64,000 nt of DNA from Neospora caninum Liverpool (Eukaryota; Apicomplexa; Conoidasida; Eucoccidiorida; Sarcocystidae), in the NCBI RefSeq assembly GCF_000208865.1, contig NC_018396.1:1636630-1700629 (forward strand), in the 5' to 3' direction. The translations under genes were made by a program, and so were the position numbers. Below are positions 29,827 to 44,805 of the stretch, in pieces. The notes below the pieces were generated by a model. It worked only from the letters and a program-made list of their open reading frames with translations, did not search any database and had not been told where the DNA came from. The first letter of the stretch is position 1. Each line of letters begins with the position of its first letter.

Positions 29827-32808
29827 GTGCGGGCTTCTTGTCCCAGTATGTTCCGTGGATTATAAATTCTCTACTGTGTTTTTTTATCAACCGCTGTTCT
29901 TCCTCTGGTTGAATTTTCGAGTGTTTACATGACCCTTGTGGAAATAAAATTATTCTACGCACTGGACCAGTGTCAGCGAATGGGACTAGATGGTGTTCGC
30001 CAGCGGAGACGCAGAGCGATGCAAGAGTGAAGGTGATGGTCAAAACATGACATCTGCTTCATTCTGACTCGGTTTTGAAGCATTTTTTGTCGGCAGGATG
30101 TCCCCGGGATACCGCTTACGCATCTTCGAGTGTTGTGTCAGTTCACCATCCCGCGCATCCTAAAGTTACGATTGCTGTTTATTCAGATGGTGTTAACGGC
30201 CGTGGTCTACGTTTGGCCGCTCATACATAATCGAGAATCGGTGCACGCTTCGTAGGGTGCGAAACAGGCATTGAAGAGTCAACAAGCAAATGAATTCTGG
30301 ATTTACTTACTTGCGTGCCGCTGTACCGCAATCGAGAGGCTCACGTGTGCGCCTCGTACATGCAACATTCTTTTCTTGGTTAATGAGAGCAGTTGAGCGC
30401 CACACAGAATCATTTTTTCGGCCATCTTTTTATGCATTGGATTGCTGTTGTGTAACGGGTCTTTGGCGTCTATTCTGAGTCTCACCAGGTGAGGTCAGTT
30501 CGGCGAGCCACGCGATACCGGCTGGTGGCTGCATCGAAAACCCCGCTGCAGCAGCACTCCTACAGCCATTTTCCCTGAGACTAGTACTCAGCATAACGGA
30601 AAAGATAGTGATAAGCATATCGTGTAGTAACAGGCATGCTCGTCCCCCCCAAACCTAACTGGTACACATCCTGGCGTAGTTCGCAAGACCTCACAACCGT
30701 GACATGTGCGTGCATTGGCTTCTTAAAAAAATAGTTCGTTGCTTTCTCCCTCAGGTTGTATATAACTTCAGTTCTCCCGGAGAACTGATCACTTGTTCAG
30801 GAGTTTCGTTTTCTTTCGAGGTTCCCGTTACGTGTCGAACTACTGTCTTCAAGTCGTAAAGAGTAATGATGAAATTCCCCCACGCAGATGCAGTCTCACA
30901 CATCCCGGTGAACCGCGGGGGATTGTCCCCAGCAAGGTACGGCCTTACAGCGATATGGTAGTGTGCTGGGGTTTGTCATGTCTTGAAACCATTGTTTAAC
31001 AATTTCAACGGGTATGAGTCACCTCAGCCCCGTCCAGCCCAGTACGGACTCAGGGAAGAAGCACATTCACGGTGTAACCGTGGCTATTGGGTCGCCATCC
31101 GTACTGTACTCCCACGGCAACCGATCGCAGGCTTGAAAGAAATAGACCGCACAACCAAAAGCCTCCTTTGATGGGTGGTGGCATTCATCCTGTACGAAAG
31201 AGGATCACTACAGCAATACTGTTGGTGGTTCCAGCTCTCGCATGGAACACGGAAGCGATCGAGTGTTTCCTAAATGTTCTGACGGGACAGTCACAATACT
31301 TTCGAAAATACAGAGTGTATGGAGTTGAATATCGGACATGCGCTGTGCTAGACACTCGCTGAGAAGTAGAGTTTTTGCGACGAGCTATGCCGGAACTTAC
31401 TCTGGCACAGAACGCTCTACCTTGGCGCCCCGGCGTCGGCGTAGACGCCGAGGCTCTCGCGCGTCACAGCCTCTTCCCTAAAAACTGCTTACTGCAGCTG
31501 TTGCGCCGTAGCGTTGCAGAAACCACGGCAACGACTCTAATAATCCATAAAATTCGATGACGCCGCGCTGCACGGGTACGGTGAAACTTGGAGAGTCACA
31601 AAGTACTGAGTGGGTCACACGTAACAAGGAGGGGCAGCTTCCGCCGACGTGAAAGCAGGTGATGTGCGCGTAGGGGTTGCGGTGCTGACAGCGGTGTAAC
31701 AGCAGCTCGGCTCCGCAGCCGGCCTGCCAGCCAACACCGTTTGCCGTTCCACAAGCAGGAGAGGAAGAAATGCGAGAACCACGGGTAAAGGGGTTGTATT
31801 CGTTCGCCTTTTTCGAGTGTTGACCTCTTCTGATGGTTTTTCTCGATGAAAGACTCGTGAACCGCTTTTCTCTTGGCGAACGAGCAAATTGTTCGCGTGG
31901 TTCTCCCATCATTCTTCGAGCGGCGCAACAGGCAACAAAACTGCTTAATGCGCGGGCGCATGTAAGCAGATGTGCCAACAGGGAAATCCACACTCTGGTT
32001 GCAACACCCCTCCTCCGGGCTCATAGTTATCGTGGGAGAGTCATTTGCTTCTCCTGTCTGTTAGAGCTCTTGGAGGTTTTAGCGGGTTGTGGTGCTTTGT
32101 TAGTGATAATCCGTGCGCGTTTGTATGCTGCCTGGAAACGACCAAAAGTCCGTCATAGGCCGTTCTCTCGGTAGTAACTCGTTTCTGGCAGCCTTCCCTA
32201 GGTCGTCGTTGTCCAGGATTCCAGAGCGTTTGATTTTTTTTTTGCGGTCCGACTTATCTGTTTGTGTCAGATCGTCCATCAACCGCAAGGCAACTGCAGA
32301 GTGTCCACAGTAGTTTCACGTTTCAATGTTGTGCCCTAACCGGTGTGGTCGAGAGCAGGAAACAACTCATACAGGCAGGCGATTGCCGGGTGTCGCTAAC
32401 TCTTCTTCATTTGCTCTGGCGTGAGACCTGTCTCTCTCTGCGGCTGCTTCTGTCTGTCTGGGATTCTCTGCAGCCGTTTTCCGCTTTTTCACCCCTGGAG
32501 GACCGGCAGCTTGTCCCGAAAGCCCCCTGACAGGGCCGTGAATTCTGTTATCAGAAGGCGTCGAGAGAGCCAAGAGGAAGTCAGGGAGAAGAACATAGGG
32601 AGCTGTGATTAATTCACTCGTCGTTTCCGCCACACTGTGTTTGATTGCTATTTCCAAGCGAGGAGCAGAAGATAGCGGTATCGAGACACCTCCCCAAGCA
32701 GACGCTTCCCGGGCGCTGGCCAATTTAGTGACTTCCCCTGTTTTGAAGTCAGCTTCTTCTCTGTAACTCCCTTGATCGGGCTCTGTCGATCCTCTTATTC
32801 TGGTTGAA
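29827..32808. other. Intergenic, no supported gene
   Basis: An AATAAA-like sequence (GAAATAAAATT, ~29,942) follows the calmodulin-like gene. Beyond it all six frames are closed at short intervals up to about 31.8 kb. A 220-codon minus-strand open frame (33,029-32,367) overlaps PKA exon 1 in antisense and is not called. A GC hairpin (CGGCGTC / GACGCCG, 6-base loop) lies at 31,433-31,452. The right end probably contains the PKA promoter and 5' UTR. Confidence 0.5.
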
Positions 32809-34562
<1,754 letters not shown>

Positions 34563-35390
34563 TGCTGGACCACGTACTGTCGCTGGCTTTAATGTCGTAG
34601 CCACTGTTGTACTCCTGTCTGTAGGCAGGTACTTTCAGACAAGTTTTTGTCCAGTGGATATTTCCGGATCGATGTGAATACATATAGTGATTCTACACTG
34701 TGTTGTCCGCAAGGCTGCGTAGCCGCAGATTGCGAGATGGATGTGAAACGTGGGTTTACTCAATGCTACTGGTGAATCCTGCGTCTCTAGACCTCGTTTG
34801 TATATTCTTCTCTGTACTGTCTTACTGAAATACACTGTCTCGTGTTCCACCGTACCAGACGTAGATACGGTGCAGCTTGTTCAAATGCCCTGGTCTTCCT
34901 TAAATACAGAGTTCAAAGGAGTTGGCAATATTTTGCCTGAAAATGGGGCTGGTGGCAGCGTGGGAATTCTACATGTTGGTTACCCACATGTGACTCAGGG
35001 TCAATGCAAACAAATTTTTGTCGGGCACTATCTTTAGCTAGTTTCTGGCCACTGTGTTACTGTCAGCGCGTCCACTTGTCTGTTGCCACCATTCTGGATA
35101 GAAAGTGTGGGCGCCGCATATCGTCCCACCTGGGCTCCATCCGTCGCTGCGCTGGCAGTTCAAGTATTCAGTTCTTTTACGCGAATTTAGAATGTGTAGC
35201 TTGCTCCTGCCGATAACTGGCTTAAGTGTGCAGAGCTGTCCATCACTAGTGAGTTAACTCGAAAGTAGGCCTCTGGAGCACGCTGTGCTGGCATTGCAGT
35301 GGCAACGGAAAAACGACACAGGTGCTTGTACATGAGGTTATTAGCGTGGGAGTCTGCATTGGAGTCAGTCACGAGCGGAGGCAAGTATTA
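34563..35390. other. Intergenic between PKA and large helical gene
   Basis: This holds the 3' UTR of the kinase and probably the promoter or unrecognised 5' exons of the next gene on the same strand. I see no repeat or motif. Confidence 0.5.
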
Positions 35391-38300
35391 TCACGGTGGT
35401 CACTCGACTGAACCTGTGGAGTGACTACAACACGACGCTCTCTTCCGGGTGGTACCGCCAGTCTGTCGGCTCTACGGGAGAGCAAGGTCACCTGATTTCT
35501 CCTCTCCGGGTCCTGCTGTACAACAAAGAATACGACACTATCCTCAACCACATGATCTTCCATGAGGTATCTGATCGGTCAAACAGTGGCAGTGCACTGA
35601 GCAAATGATCTCGGCAGTGGCGGATACGTACGAATTAACACGCAGGTGTCTGGTATAAAACCGTTGTTCCGCTACGGTGCAGTAGCTGAAATTTTCCCAT
35701 AATAGAGCAGTGTCATCTTGGTATAACAGAATAAAACATCTTAGGTTGTCACGTGCCGTATCTTTTTCCTGAGAGGTGGGTAGCAGCGTACGCCTGGAAG
35801 GAAATTGAAGGACAGGATCAGTGTGCTGTACAGACACCGCAGAAAGTCAGATGCATGAGTTGCTCAGATTGGACAAGAAAGGCGGGGCATCCTCTCCACG
35901 ATAAGAGTGGCCGTTATCGACAATAATTTTGTTACTAGTGGGGCATTACGGTTCGCAAGTAAAAATGGAGGGAAAAGACTTCCTTTCGGTTCTAACCCCA
36001 ACATTGCTTCTTCGCAGCAAAAATCATGGCAAGCATCAGCCGATTCTGTTCTCGGACCACCTCAGCAGAACAATGTGCTGCAACTGCGTAACTGAGTTCA
36101 TCGGCTCGCAGGTTCCTACCTTCAGCAAGTGCGCTGCAATGCAAGATCTTCAACGATTTCTGAGCAGACGTCGTCCGCCAGCCGAAGGAGCCATGTCGCA
36201 CACTGCTTTATGTTGCTCGACTAAGATAGTTGCAGTGACCGTACGCTACCTGTTTCGGAGTTGAGCGAGTTCCAGAGTAAATTCTCTCTCGGCTGATTCC
36301 AGATAAACCTCCTCGTGGAACTAGGTTCGGCTCGAGCAGACGAGCACTCATTTACTACTGCAGATACTGCAATTCAGTAAGGACGTGCAATTTTGCTTCG
36401 CTGTCACCACGGGTATACACCGGATCCAGACTTATTGTTACCATCGTCCACAACGACTTCGCGAATGTAGAAGTGGAGATGAGGACTCCTCTTGCAGAGA
36501 CTGTACTGCAAGATGTCTTTAGTGTCTTGGAGAACGGCGACCGTCGTTGTCTCAGTTTTGTGCTGCTGCTTCTAAGGGCCCTTGTAGATGCCGTTCCCTT
36601 CTTCATTACAACGCTCTATCAGGTAACGGCAGCTATCGTCATCTTCCCCCGCCCACCGCTTCCTCGATACAACCTGTATGCAGCATCCTCGTCTCATTGG
36701 GACAGCTGTTGACATCTTGGAAGCATTGGTCGACGACGACCTTGACAGCAGTGGTTCCATCGTGTTCCTTTTGACAAGGCTTATACATGCCCACGGGGGA
36801 CTTGATGTCAGAGAAAGCGTGCAGCGCAGCATAGGCATGATATGTTCTTCTTTTATGAAAGCTGCGCCGGATTCCTCTTTCAGCTTACATGCGCTCGGGT
36901 TCCTGACTGTTATTTCCGAGGACGACTCGCTGTTTCCAGCTCTTTTACACAACGAGCATGCCTTACAGAAAACAGCGGAGGCATTCCAGGCCATCCTTGT
37001 TGCTAGGACCGTACCACCTGAAGTGCAGACTTGCGCGGTTGTACTAATAAGCCGAATACTGAAAGGGCGACCAGCCACAGCAACAAGAATTTTCCAGGAG
37101 GAAGCAAGCGTAGTCGAATGGCTTCTGGAAACAGTGAGAAATGGAGTTCCAGAAGTCCGGCCAGCGGCACTATCTTGCTTAAAGAAGCATTTCTTCACTG
37201 ATTCTCTTTTCATCGAGCGTCATTCAAGATTCGGTGAGATGTGTTGTTATGATCAAGTCAACAACCACCCTACTCACCCTCATGTAGCATTCGGAATGCT
37301 TCTGGAAATGCTGGTCGGACAGAACGATAGTGAGGAGCTTCTTCTAGCGCTGTGTAGCTTGTTGCCTAGTATTGAGGTAAGGCTGTTCAACTGGAGTTTT
37401 TCACTGCTACGAGACACACACACACACACACTCAAACGCAGCACTCTGGTGCCGGAATCGCCGAAGTCTCTAGAATAGTCTCCGTTCTTGATCAGTACAT
37501 CGGCTTTGGCAGTCAAGGAGCAGATGGGAAGATTGATACGTTCTCCGACTCGCCTCAAGCAGTTTATCAGCTGCTGAGGACGAAGCAGATGGATGCATCA
37601 GAGGGACAACGTAACATCTTGAACTCCCTTACCATCCTCGTAAATATTTGCGCTCGCCTCCTCGCTAGTAAGTTCGTCCACAAGTGGAGAAAGGCGCCAA
37701 GAAAACTGTATCCTTTTGCAGACGTCGACACAGATAAGCCCGCAGAGGCTGACGGGGAAAGGGAAGATCATCTGGATCGCCTTTGGGCAAGAATGTAAGG
37801 GAGTTCTGCAACTTTTGAGAGACTGGCACTAATGGCATCTTGTTCCAGATTCAGAACTGTCTACAGGCTAACAGAGCTCGTTGAACGCGACTTGTGTGCC
37901 CGCCTGGAGGTATATTCGAGGGCGAAAGAGTTGCTCGCACTGCTTTGTTCGATATTGACAAGTGCTGTTGCTCTGGAAAGTCGTAGCGCAGCTGCTAGGA
38001 CCAACGGAAGTGCGGATGGTAGCGAAGAGCAACACTGGATTTGCCTAGAGCTCGCTGTTGTAGCTCGTGTGGCCGCCATGTTCTCGGTAAGAGGTGAACC
38101 ACGATAAATTGTTTCAAACGCTCAAACTGCGATCTCAGTCTGCAGGGGGCGTTTATGCAGAAACACCGTGGCCGAGCCTCATACGGTGTACTGCTGAAAT
38201 TCTGTCGAGAGGTGCCGTGTTCGAGGCGGCTATCGAGCGCGGTCGAGGAAGGTGTAAACAGGAATTGGACCTTCTGCGTAAAGAAAAAGATAATCTCAGA

Positions 38301-41300
38301 AAAACACTTGGTAGGGAGCCTGTGCGAAGGCTGTTGCTGTTCTTTTCACATGGTGCCCCTTATTCAGTCTTGTGTAACCTTATTCCGTAAGCGTCATTCG
38401 AAACAAGCATTTGCCGGCATGCGAGATCTGCAAAGAACGATGCCCACGTCCAGTTGCATCACCGCCTCTGGCAACGGAAGCAGCCAGGCTGAAAATGACA
38501 CATCCTATCTGGAACAGCTGACATGCGTGCTCTGCTTTATCATCGACCCCATTGTCAGCGAGCAAGGAGATTCCGCGCCTCTTCTATCCAAGCTCGAGGT
38601 TCACGACGGAGTGCATTCCCTTATTCTCTGTCTTGTTAAATCAGGCCAGAAGTGCTTGGTCCCTCCCGTAAGGATGCTTAGTGGTACCGACTGACGCACG
38701 GCAATCTGCCCCGATGACAGTTTTCAGACCTCGCCTGTTGCTGCGCTGCTGCCCTGATTTTCGTCCACTATGTTCAAGGTTTTGCTACCTCATCGAACAG
38801 AGCATTGACCATGCTGACTGTTTGTGGGGGCAGACATACAACCCCGGCTACCGATGACGTTGCATCGTGAGTGACATCTCCTGCTGCATGAATGGAACCT
38901 GTCTATTTCCTTGCCCATGCAGTCCGCCCCAACCGCTTGAGATGTAGGTTCCTTGTTGACCCGTACAGCAGGATTGTTAGACATTTTTGCATCGTTTCCC
39001 CAGATTGCCTTGGGAAGAGACGCTGCTACGACTGCTGTCGTGTCCTGAAGGCCAAGTGTGTGATATTTCCTCCTCTGTCGCACTCTCGTCCCCACCAGGT
39101 CCTTTTCAGAACAGGAACATCCACCCACGCTTCCTATTTTGCGCAGCAGCTCGCCTGGTGTCTGATCCGTCCAGCTGTTTTACAATCCTTCGACGCCAAC
39201 TGCTGGCGTCAACAGAACTCTTTACGTACGACGAATGGTGTTTTTGGCACGACGACGTGAGGCGTTGCCACTTTGAAAAGGTGAGCGATCACTTGAGCTG
39301 TCGAAAACGGCTGCACCCGTAAAGTCCTCAATCTTTAGGTTATTACGCTCGTGCTTGGTTCCGAAGGAAGCCAATTTGCCGGCGAGGAAGACTTCCACCA
39401 CATAGCGAGCTTTGCTGAGCGCCTTCTTCTTCATGACCTTCAAGCTCACCAGACCAAATGCTCAAGCACTCTCTCACTCATCATTTCGAAGAACAAAGTA
39501 CAGCAGTGCAAACTACTCAACCATTGTCAGACTGTTGTACCAACTATGATCCGTCATGTGGTATAGGCGCTGGTCACTGTCCTGGTATCACGCGAATCTG
39601 CTATTGCGACTGGGGCTGCAGCATGGCTGCTGTGTCACCTCTCGAAGAGCCCAGAAGCAGATCCACCAGGAGTCCGAAGTTCTCTCATTCTGCGTCTGCT
39701 CGACTCATTATTCGACAAGAGCCAGCGCGCTGCAAACACAGTGACCCCAATGTCATCTTTTACTTTCGCTCTTGACGTAAGTTACAGTCTTATTGGAGCC
39801 GCTTCATGGGGAATATCCACTGGCTCTCAGTACCTGACGATAATTATAAGATGCTGTTCTGCTTTCGACGAAGCGGACACGATCGAGTTGGCATACCGTA
39901 CAATGAGGATCGCCAAGCTGGCCTGCGAGGCCATCCTCCCTGCGTCGGTGTGCAACCTTCGAATACTGTTAAATCGATAACGTTGTAACGCCAAACATCA
40001 GGTTGACCAGGACTGTCCGAAGATGCTACGAACTTTAACACGGTGGACGGTGAATCTTATCTGCTACTGTCGCAAAGAAGGTCACAGAAACTGTAAGTGC
40101 ACGACCAATAAATCGCACTGCCCTCTTGTGGTACCTGACAGCTGGTGTAGGCTTGAACATCTTGCGCACGGCGACTTCACTACACCGTCTACTACAAATA
40201 ATCATTTGTCCACCAGCAAGCCCATTTGAAGCAGAAACAGTCGCGCTAGCACTGTTCTGCATGAGCTTCCTACTGCTTCCTGTCGGGAGCTCAGATGTGA
40301 GTTCTAACTGTTTTCAAGATTGCTTGGTTGGCATTGGCATGTTCGCTTCTTAGAAGGGCATCAGGACGTGGTCCTTCACCGAAACCCCGCAGCCCTTACG
40401 ACGTTTTATGCTCGACCCTACTACTTCGGACAAGGACGAGAACATACCCTCACTCAATTCAGTATTCTGGGCAACCATGGTCAATCACAACGAGAATCAT
40501 ATCCGAGCTGCTGCCGCGTCGGCGCTATCGTCCTACTTCGTAACAGAAGTAAAGCAAAGCTTTTTTTGACTTCGTCTGATTCTTTATTGGAGCTACCGCA
40601 CCCAGGCAAAACCGGCCGCACAACCGGACGACATCCTTAACTTAATAATGAGCGTAGTCGATGGCGTATTTCAGGTAAGGAATCCTCCTTAGAGGGAAGC
40701 AGAGACATTCCAGCTAAATGAAGACGAACGATCATGCTGGTGCCACCTCAGGACCTTCACGACACCGAAACTGTGGACCTCTTGATTACCTTGCTCGATG
40801 CGGTTTTTTTGAGTAATGCTTGCGACATACTCGCCCGGACATGCTTTCTTCACTCTGTATTCTCGTTGGCTATCCTGTTCGACGTTGCCGTACTCCCGCA
40901 TTCGTTCGCAAAAGCCGCCGCAAGCAATTCTCATGCATGTTGCACCATGGCACATGCACCACGCGTCCTTTTTTGCTGCATCGTAAGCCACCTTTTCGAG
41001 CACTGTCCCTCATATCTTCAAGTGCTCTTCTCAGCTGCTTGAAGCGTTGCCTTGCTGGTTTGATCCTAGGTTGCTTCTAGACATTGAAGTGAGGAAACTA
41101 GATTCCGACTACTGCCAACCTGAGACGCGCTTATGCTCGCTCGCAGGTTGTTAAACACCTGCTTCGTGAACTACGTACTGCCCGCCCGAATTCTACGGCT
41201 AGAGCATGCCTTCTTCGGTTAATCAACAAACTGGAATATCTAGATACCACCTGGGAGCTTTCTGAAGAGGAGAAGTCCGTGACAGGCTCCATCGTGACTC

Positions 41301-41501
41301 GGGCGAAAGAGGCGATGTCCGTGCTCGTGCACGATGTGCAGTTCGAAGAACCGACAGGTACGGCAGAAATCAGCGACTGCAAAATTTCCATGGTACTAAC
41401 TGTGTGCCGCAACAGGTGTGGATGAGTTATCTGATCTCTCACGTCGCGTCAGAGACACTATCCTCTCAAATCTCGTCCCCACCGAACTCAAATCTCTTTA
41501 A
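35391..41501 (+). CDS. Large alpha-helical (ARM/HEAT-like) protein of unknown function
   Basis: The exon chain is: 35965 (or 35908)-36087, 36112-36234, 36303-36376, 36430-36622, 36684-37233, 37288-37376, 37442-37794, 37849-38086, 38139-38310, 38408-38667, 38721-38866, 39004-39280, 39339-39497, 39567-39947, 40002-40092, 40142-40296, 40354-40548, 40606-40674, 40752-40982, 41035-41088, 41147-41357, 41416-41501. From ATG 35965 this totals 1,410 codons with all phases matching. Another probable coding exon (about 35,391-35,566) lies upstream, so the N-terminus is unresolved. The protein consists of successive amphipathic helix pairs rich in Leu/Ala/Val (for example PRLIGTAVDILEALV, VQTCAVVLISRIL and VRPAALSCLKKHFF), typical of armadillo/HEAT scaffolds. 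One short charged coiled segment is near residue 660. I recognise no catalytic motif or family. Several introns are only 24-70 bases long by this model, which is short, and may indicate alternative junctions. Confidence 0.7.
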
Positions 41502-41786
41502 AACTCGATATGAACCTTTCGTGTCTCCTGGCACGATCTCATCTAACAGCACGGTATTGGCTCGTCAGTACGCAACTGACGAAGAGCCGTATCACGGATA
41601 ACACTATCATGAGAAGATAATAGAACCTACGCGTTTCAATTGTAGTCTCCTGCATAGGCTAGCATGGGAGCCAGTCATATGACTTTAAGACAGCTTCAGT
41701 TTAGTTCTGACAAAGACAAAACGAGACGGGAAGTGGTCGCGCCTGGCTGACCCACGATCCCCGACCGCTTTGAAAACGTACAACAT

Positions 41787-44700
41787 TCATGGAACATATC
41801 TGATCCCACTACGGTCACCGTGTGAGCTGGCCAGTGAACCAACTTCCATTCCCACTTGCTGCAGAAAAGAGGAACCCCGGCTCATGCTTTGCTGATCACC
41901 CGCGTCGGCGGATTCCATGCGTCTATTGATAGGTACATTATCATATGGAGGAAGCGGTGCACCTCCATACAACGGATCAGCGACAAATTCGCCATCCATA
42001 CGCCGTTGAATCGCAGTCAAGATATTCTGCAAACATAAACACAGGACCCACCACACTTTGGTGCTTAGTATTCCAACTATCATCAAAACTGCAGTTCAAC
42101 CTCGCCACCTTCTGTGTTTCCAACCATCTCAGAGGGTGTACTTACCTCGTGACTCTTTCTGGTGATCGGATATAGAACCATTGCTGGGGTGATGAAGACA
42201 AGCATCAATGCCAGTGCAGCTCCGTAGCCAACTCTGATCGTCATGATCACTGCCTCCGGCTCCGCTTCACCCATTTTCTTTGTCCCATCGTATCCGAAAT
42301 GCTCGAGCAACAGAAGCATTACTTCGAGAGCGACACCCGCCATGAGGTTTGCGAAGAACATGAACACACCGGCGAACCTGGCCTCGTGCCTGAGACAAAC
42401 AAGCATTCCCACATAATCCAATCGTTCATGAACTTAACGCTTTTCAGATCACAGAATTGTTATCATTGTCTGAAAGGCGAGCTTACCTTGCACCCGTTTT
42501 GAATTCGTCGTAGTCCACAACATCGGGTTTCATGGCTTCCGGCGTGGCGAAGTAGCCTCCCATCGCCAACCCTCCGAGGACGGACAACGTGATGAACAAG
42601 TCATTATCTCCTGGCTTCACGAAGAGCGCGGAGAGACCCAAGAAGAGGGCTAGCCAGAACTGCCAAAACCACAATCAAACACAACAAAGTGTCGACCACA
42701 CATTGACAAAAAAGTTTCTAACCCTGAAGACCCTCAAGAAATCGAAAATTCGGTTACGGTCATTCATGTGAGAACTCGTTTACGCAGACGAGGAAACAGA
42801 CTTCCGCAGTGCGGTCCTTTTCAAGTACTCAACAAACTCGGCTTGTGACTAAGAGTACGAGCATGTGAACTTACTCCCGCAAGCAGAAATCTCCACTTTT
42901 TCTCCATTCCGACGTAGGAACTTCCCAAGAAAACCCAAACGGGCATGCCTGCGACAGCGCTTGCTGTGAACAGGAGGGGTGCCCAATCTGTCGCGAAAGC
43001 TGACTGAGTCACGTGCTTGCAGAAATACGGGAGCATCATCGGTGTCACTGCGCCGGCCATGATTGTGCACGAATAGCACACGATGAGCAAGAAGAACGGC
43101 CTGAACAAATACAAGGGACAGGAAAGACCAGTGAGAAACGACACATCATTTCATCGCGGAGGCAAATTGCGGTATTCCGGCAGAAAAAAGGCAAGCCTGT
43201 AGTTATTCCAAAAAACGATGTGCCTCGGCGACCTTCCTCAGCGCCCACCAACTGACACGTACATACGGGATGATGGTTTCCTGTTGTCTTGCGTGTTATC
43301 AGCCGACTGAACGACTTTCCCTGTTGTGTACTGATCACGGGGCTTACAGATTCAGGAACATTTGCTTCGCGGAGTCGACACCCATCATGATCCATTCGCC
43401 TAACGTCTGCGACTCGATAACACCGCTGTAGTCCATCTGGACGTTTTCCTCTCTGATCACGACGAGCATGATCAAGGTTCCAACGACAAAGAGGCCGCCA
43501 TACACGCATGCCAGGACGGTGAAACGGAAACGGACTGCTTCAAATGAGGAACCAAGCGTAGTCCCGAGAATTCCGTGAAGAAGCCCACAAGACGTCGATC
43601 CGACTGTAACAACCGAAACAGCAATGGCCTGCAAAACATTACACCACACAGAACGCAAGCTCGCGTCGCAGAATATATCGGCGCTGGCCACCCGTATGAA
43701 AGGGGTCAAAAACAAAACAAACAGCACAGCAGAAGGACGTCTGCACAAGATCGAAATCAGCACACACTTCCGAATAGAACTGAGGTGAGCTCTGTTGACG
43801 CCGGGCTCTCCAGAAAACAACTTCGAACAATCCGAACGTACCTGCAGTTTCGTGCGTTCGTCGTAGTCGAAAGTCAGTTGAGCGCCTAAAGCCTGGTAAG
43901 TTACTTCATTGCATCCCCAAGAGACTCCAAGAAGAACGGCGAAGCAAAAAGCCCATTCCACGAGGCCATTTCCGGGCGTTAAAGTTGCAGGTGGTCCCAT
44001 TAAACACATGAAAGTTACTGCAGAGGACAGACATCAGCATTCAAAACACATCACGTGACCTCGAGACCAGCTAGCAGGCTGCGGCGACAAATTCAACACC
44101 AGGAGGCTGCCTGTTTCATACCCCGAGCAACCACTAAGCCACTTGGCTTTCCCGCGCTGCAGGTTGAAATGCATCAGTTCCTTACTTGCATGAAGTAAAG
44201 CAGAAACCGCCAAATAAGGCTTCCGTCGACCGAGCTTCATTTGGACCCAGCCCCCCGTTATGTCGCTGGCCCAGCCGAAAAGTGGCTCCGACGCCGCGTA
44301 CATGAGCATGAGGCACATCTGAATTTTCCCGACAGTACCTACACCAGACACAGGGAAGACAGGTGGAACAAATATTGACATAAAAAAACTTAGTTCACGT
44401 ATCTTCTGTGCAAATGAACGATGTGCCACAGTGGCGTCCACCTACACCCTCGGCCCGCAGGACGAACTGAACCCCCCTTAGATTCAGTAGTGCATCCCCG
44501 TAGGGATCCGCTTCTGCTCGATACGGAAGAACGCTACCAATCCGCCACATGACCACTCCGCGGGACCATGCGGGCTAACACTGCACGAAAGAAAACCTCG
44601 AGTCCCACACACTGTTCCAAAGCTTACCAGCACTGACTCCCATGACATCCGTATAGAAGTAGGCTGCGAAAGTCGTCAGAGTGAAGTTCATTCCACCCGC

Positions 44701-44805
44701 CCCAATCATTGGCGCAGCATAGGAAAGGAGGTAAGACCAGGGAAGCTGCTTCATGCGCCTCGCTGTCAGTCCTTTCCTTGAAAATTTCTCAGTTCCACCT
44801 GACAT
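41787..44805 (-). CDS. GPH/MFS-type sugar-cation symporter-like transporter
   Basis: Eight exons: 44805-44628, 44338-44186, 44017-43842, 43628-43348, 43100-42875, 42659-42487, 42389-42146, 42026-41787; 556 aa with phases consistent. The N-terminal segment (PWSYLLSYAAPMIGAGGMNF), the FYTDVMGVSAG stretch, EPLFGWASDITGGW and the LGRRKPYL loop between helices 2 and 3 are characteristic of the glycoside-pentoside-hexuronide (MelB-like) branch of the major facilitator superfamily. This branch also includes the MFSD2-type lysolipid symporters. Twelve membrane helices can be counted, followed by a ~75-residue cytosolic tail containing a PPY motif. Substrate is unknown; sugars or lysophospholipids are the family precedents. 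The gene converges on the helical protein gene with only 285 bases between stop codons. A cox1 NUMT lies about 100 bases upstream of the start. Confidence 0.85.
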
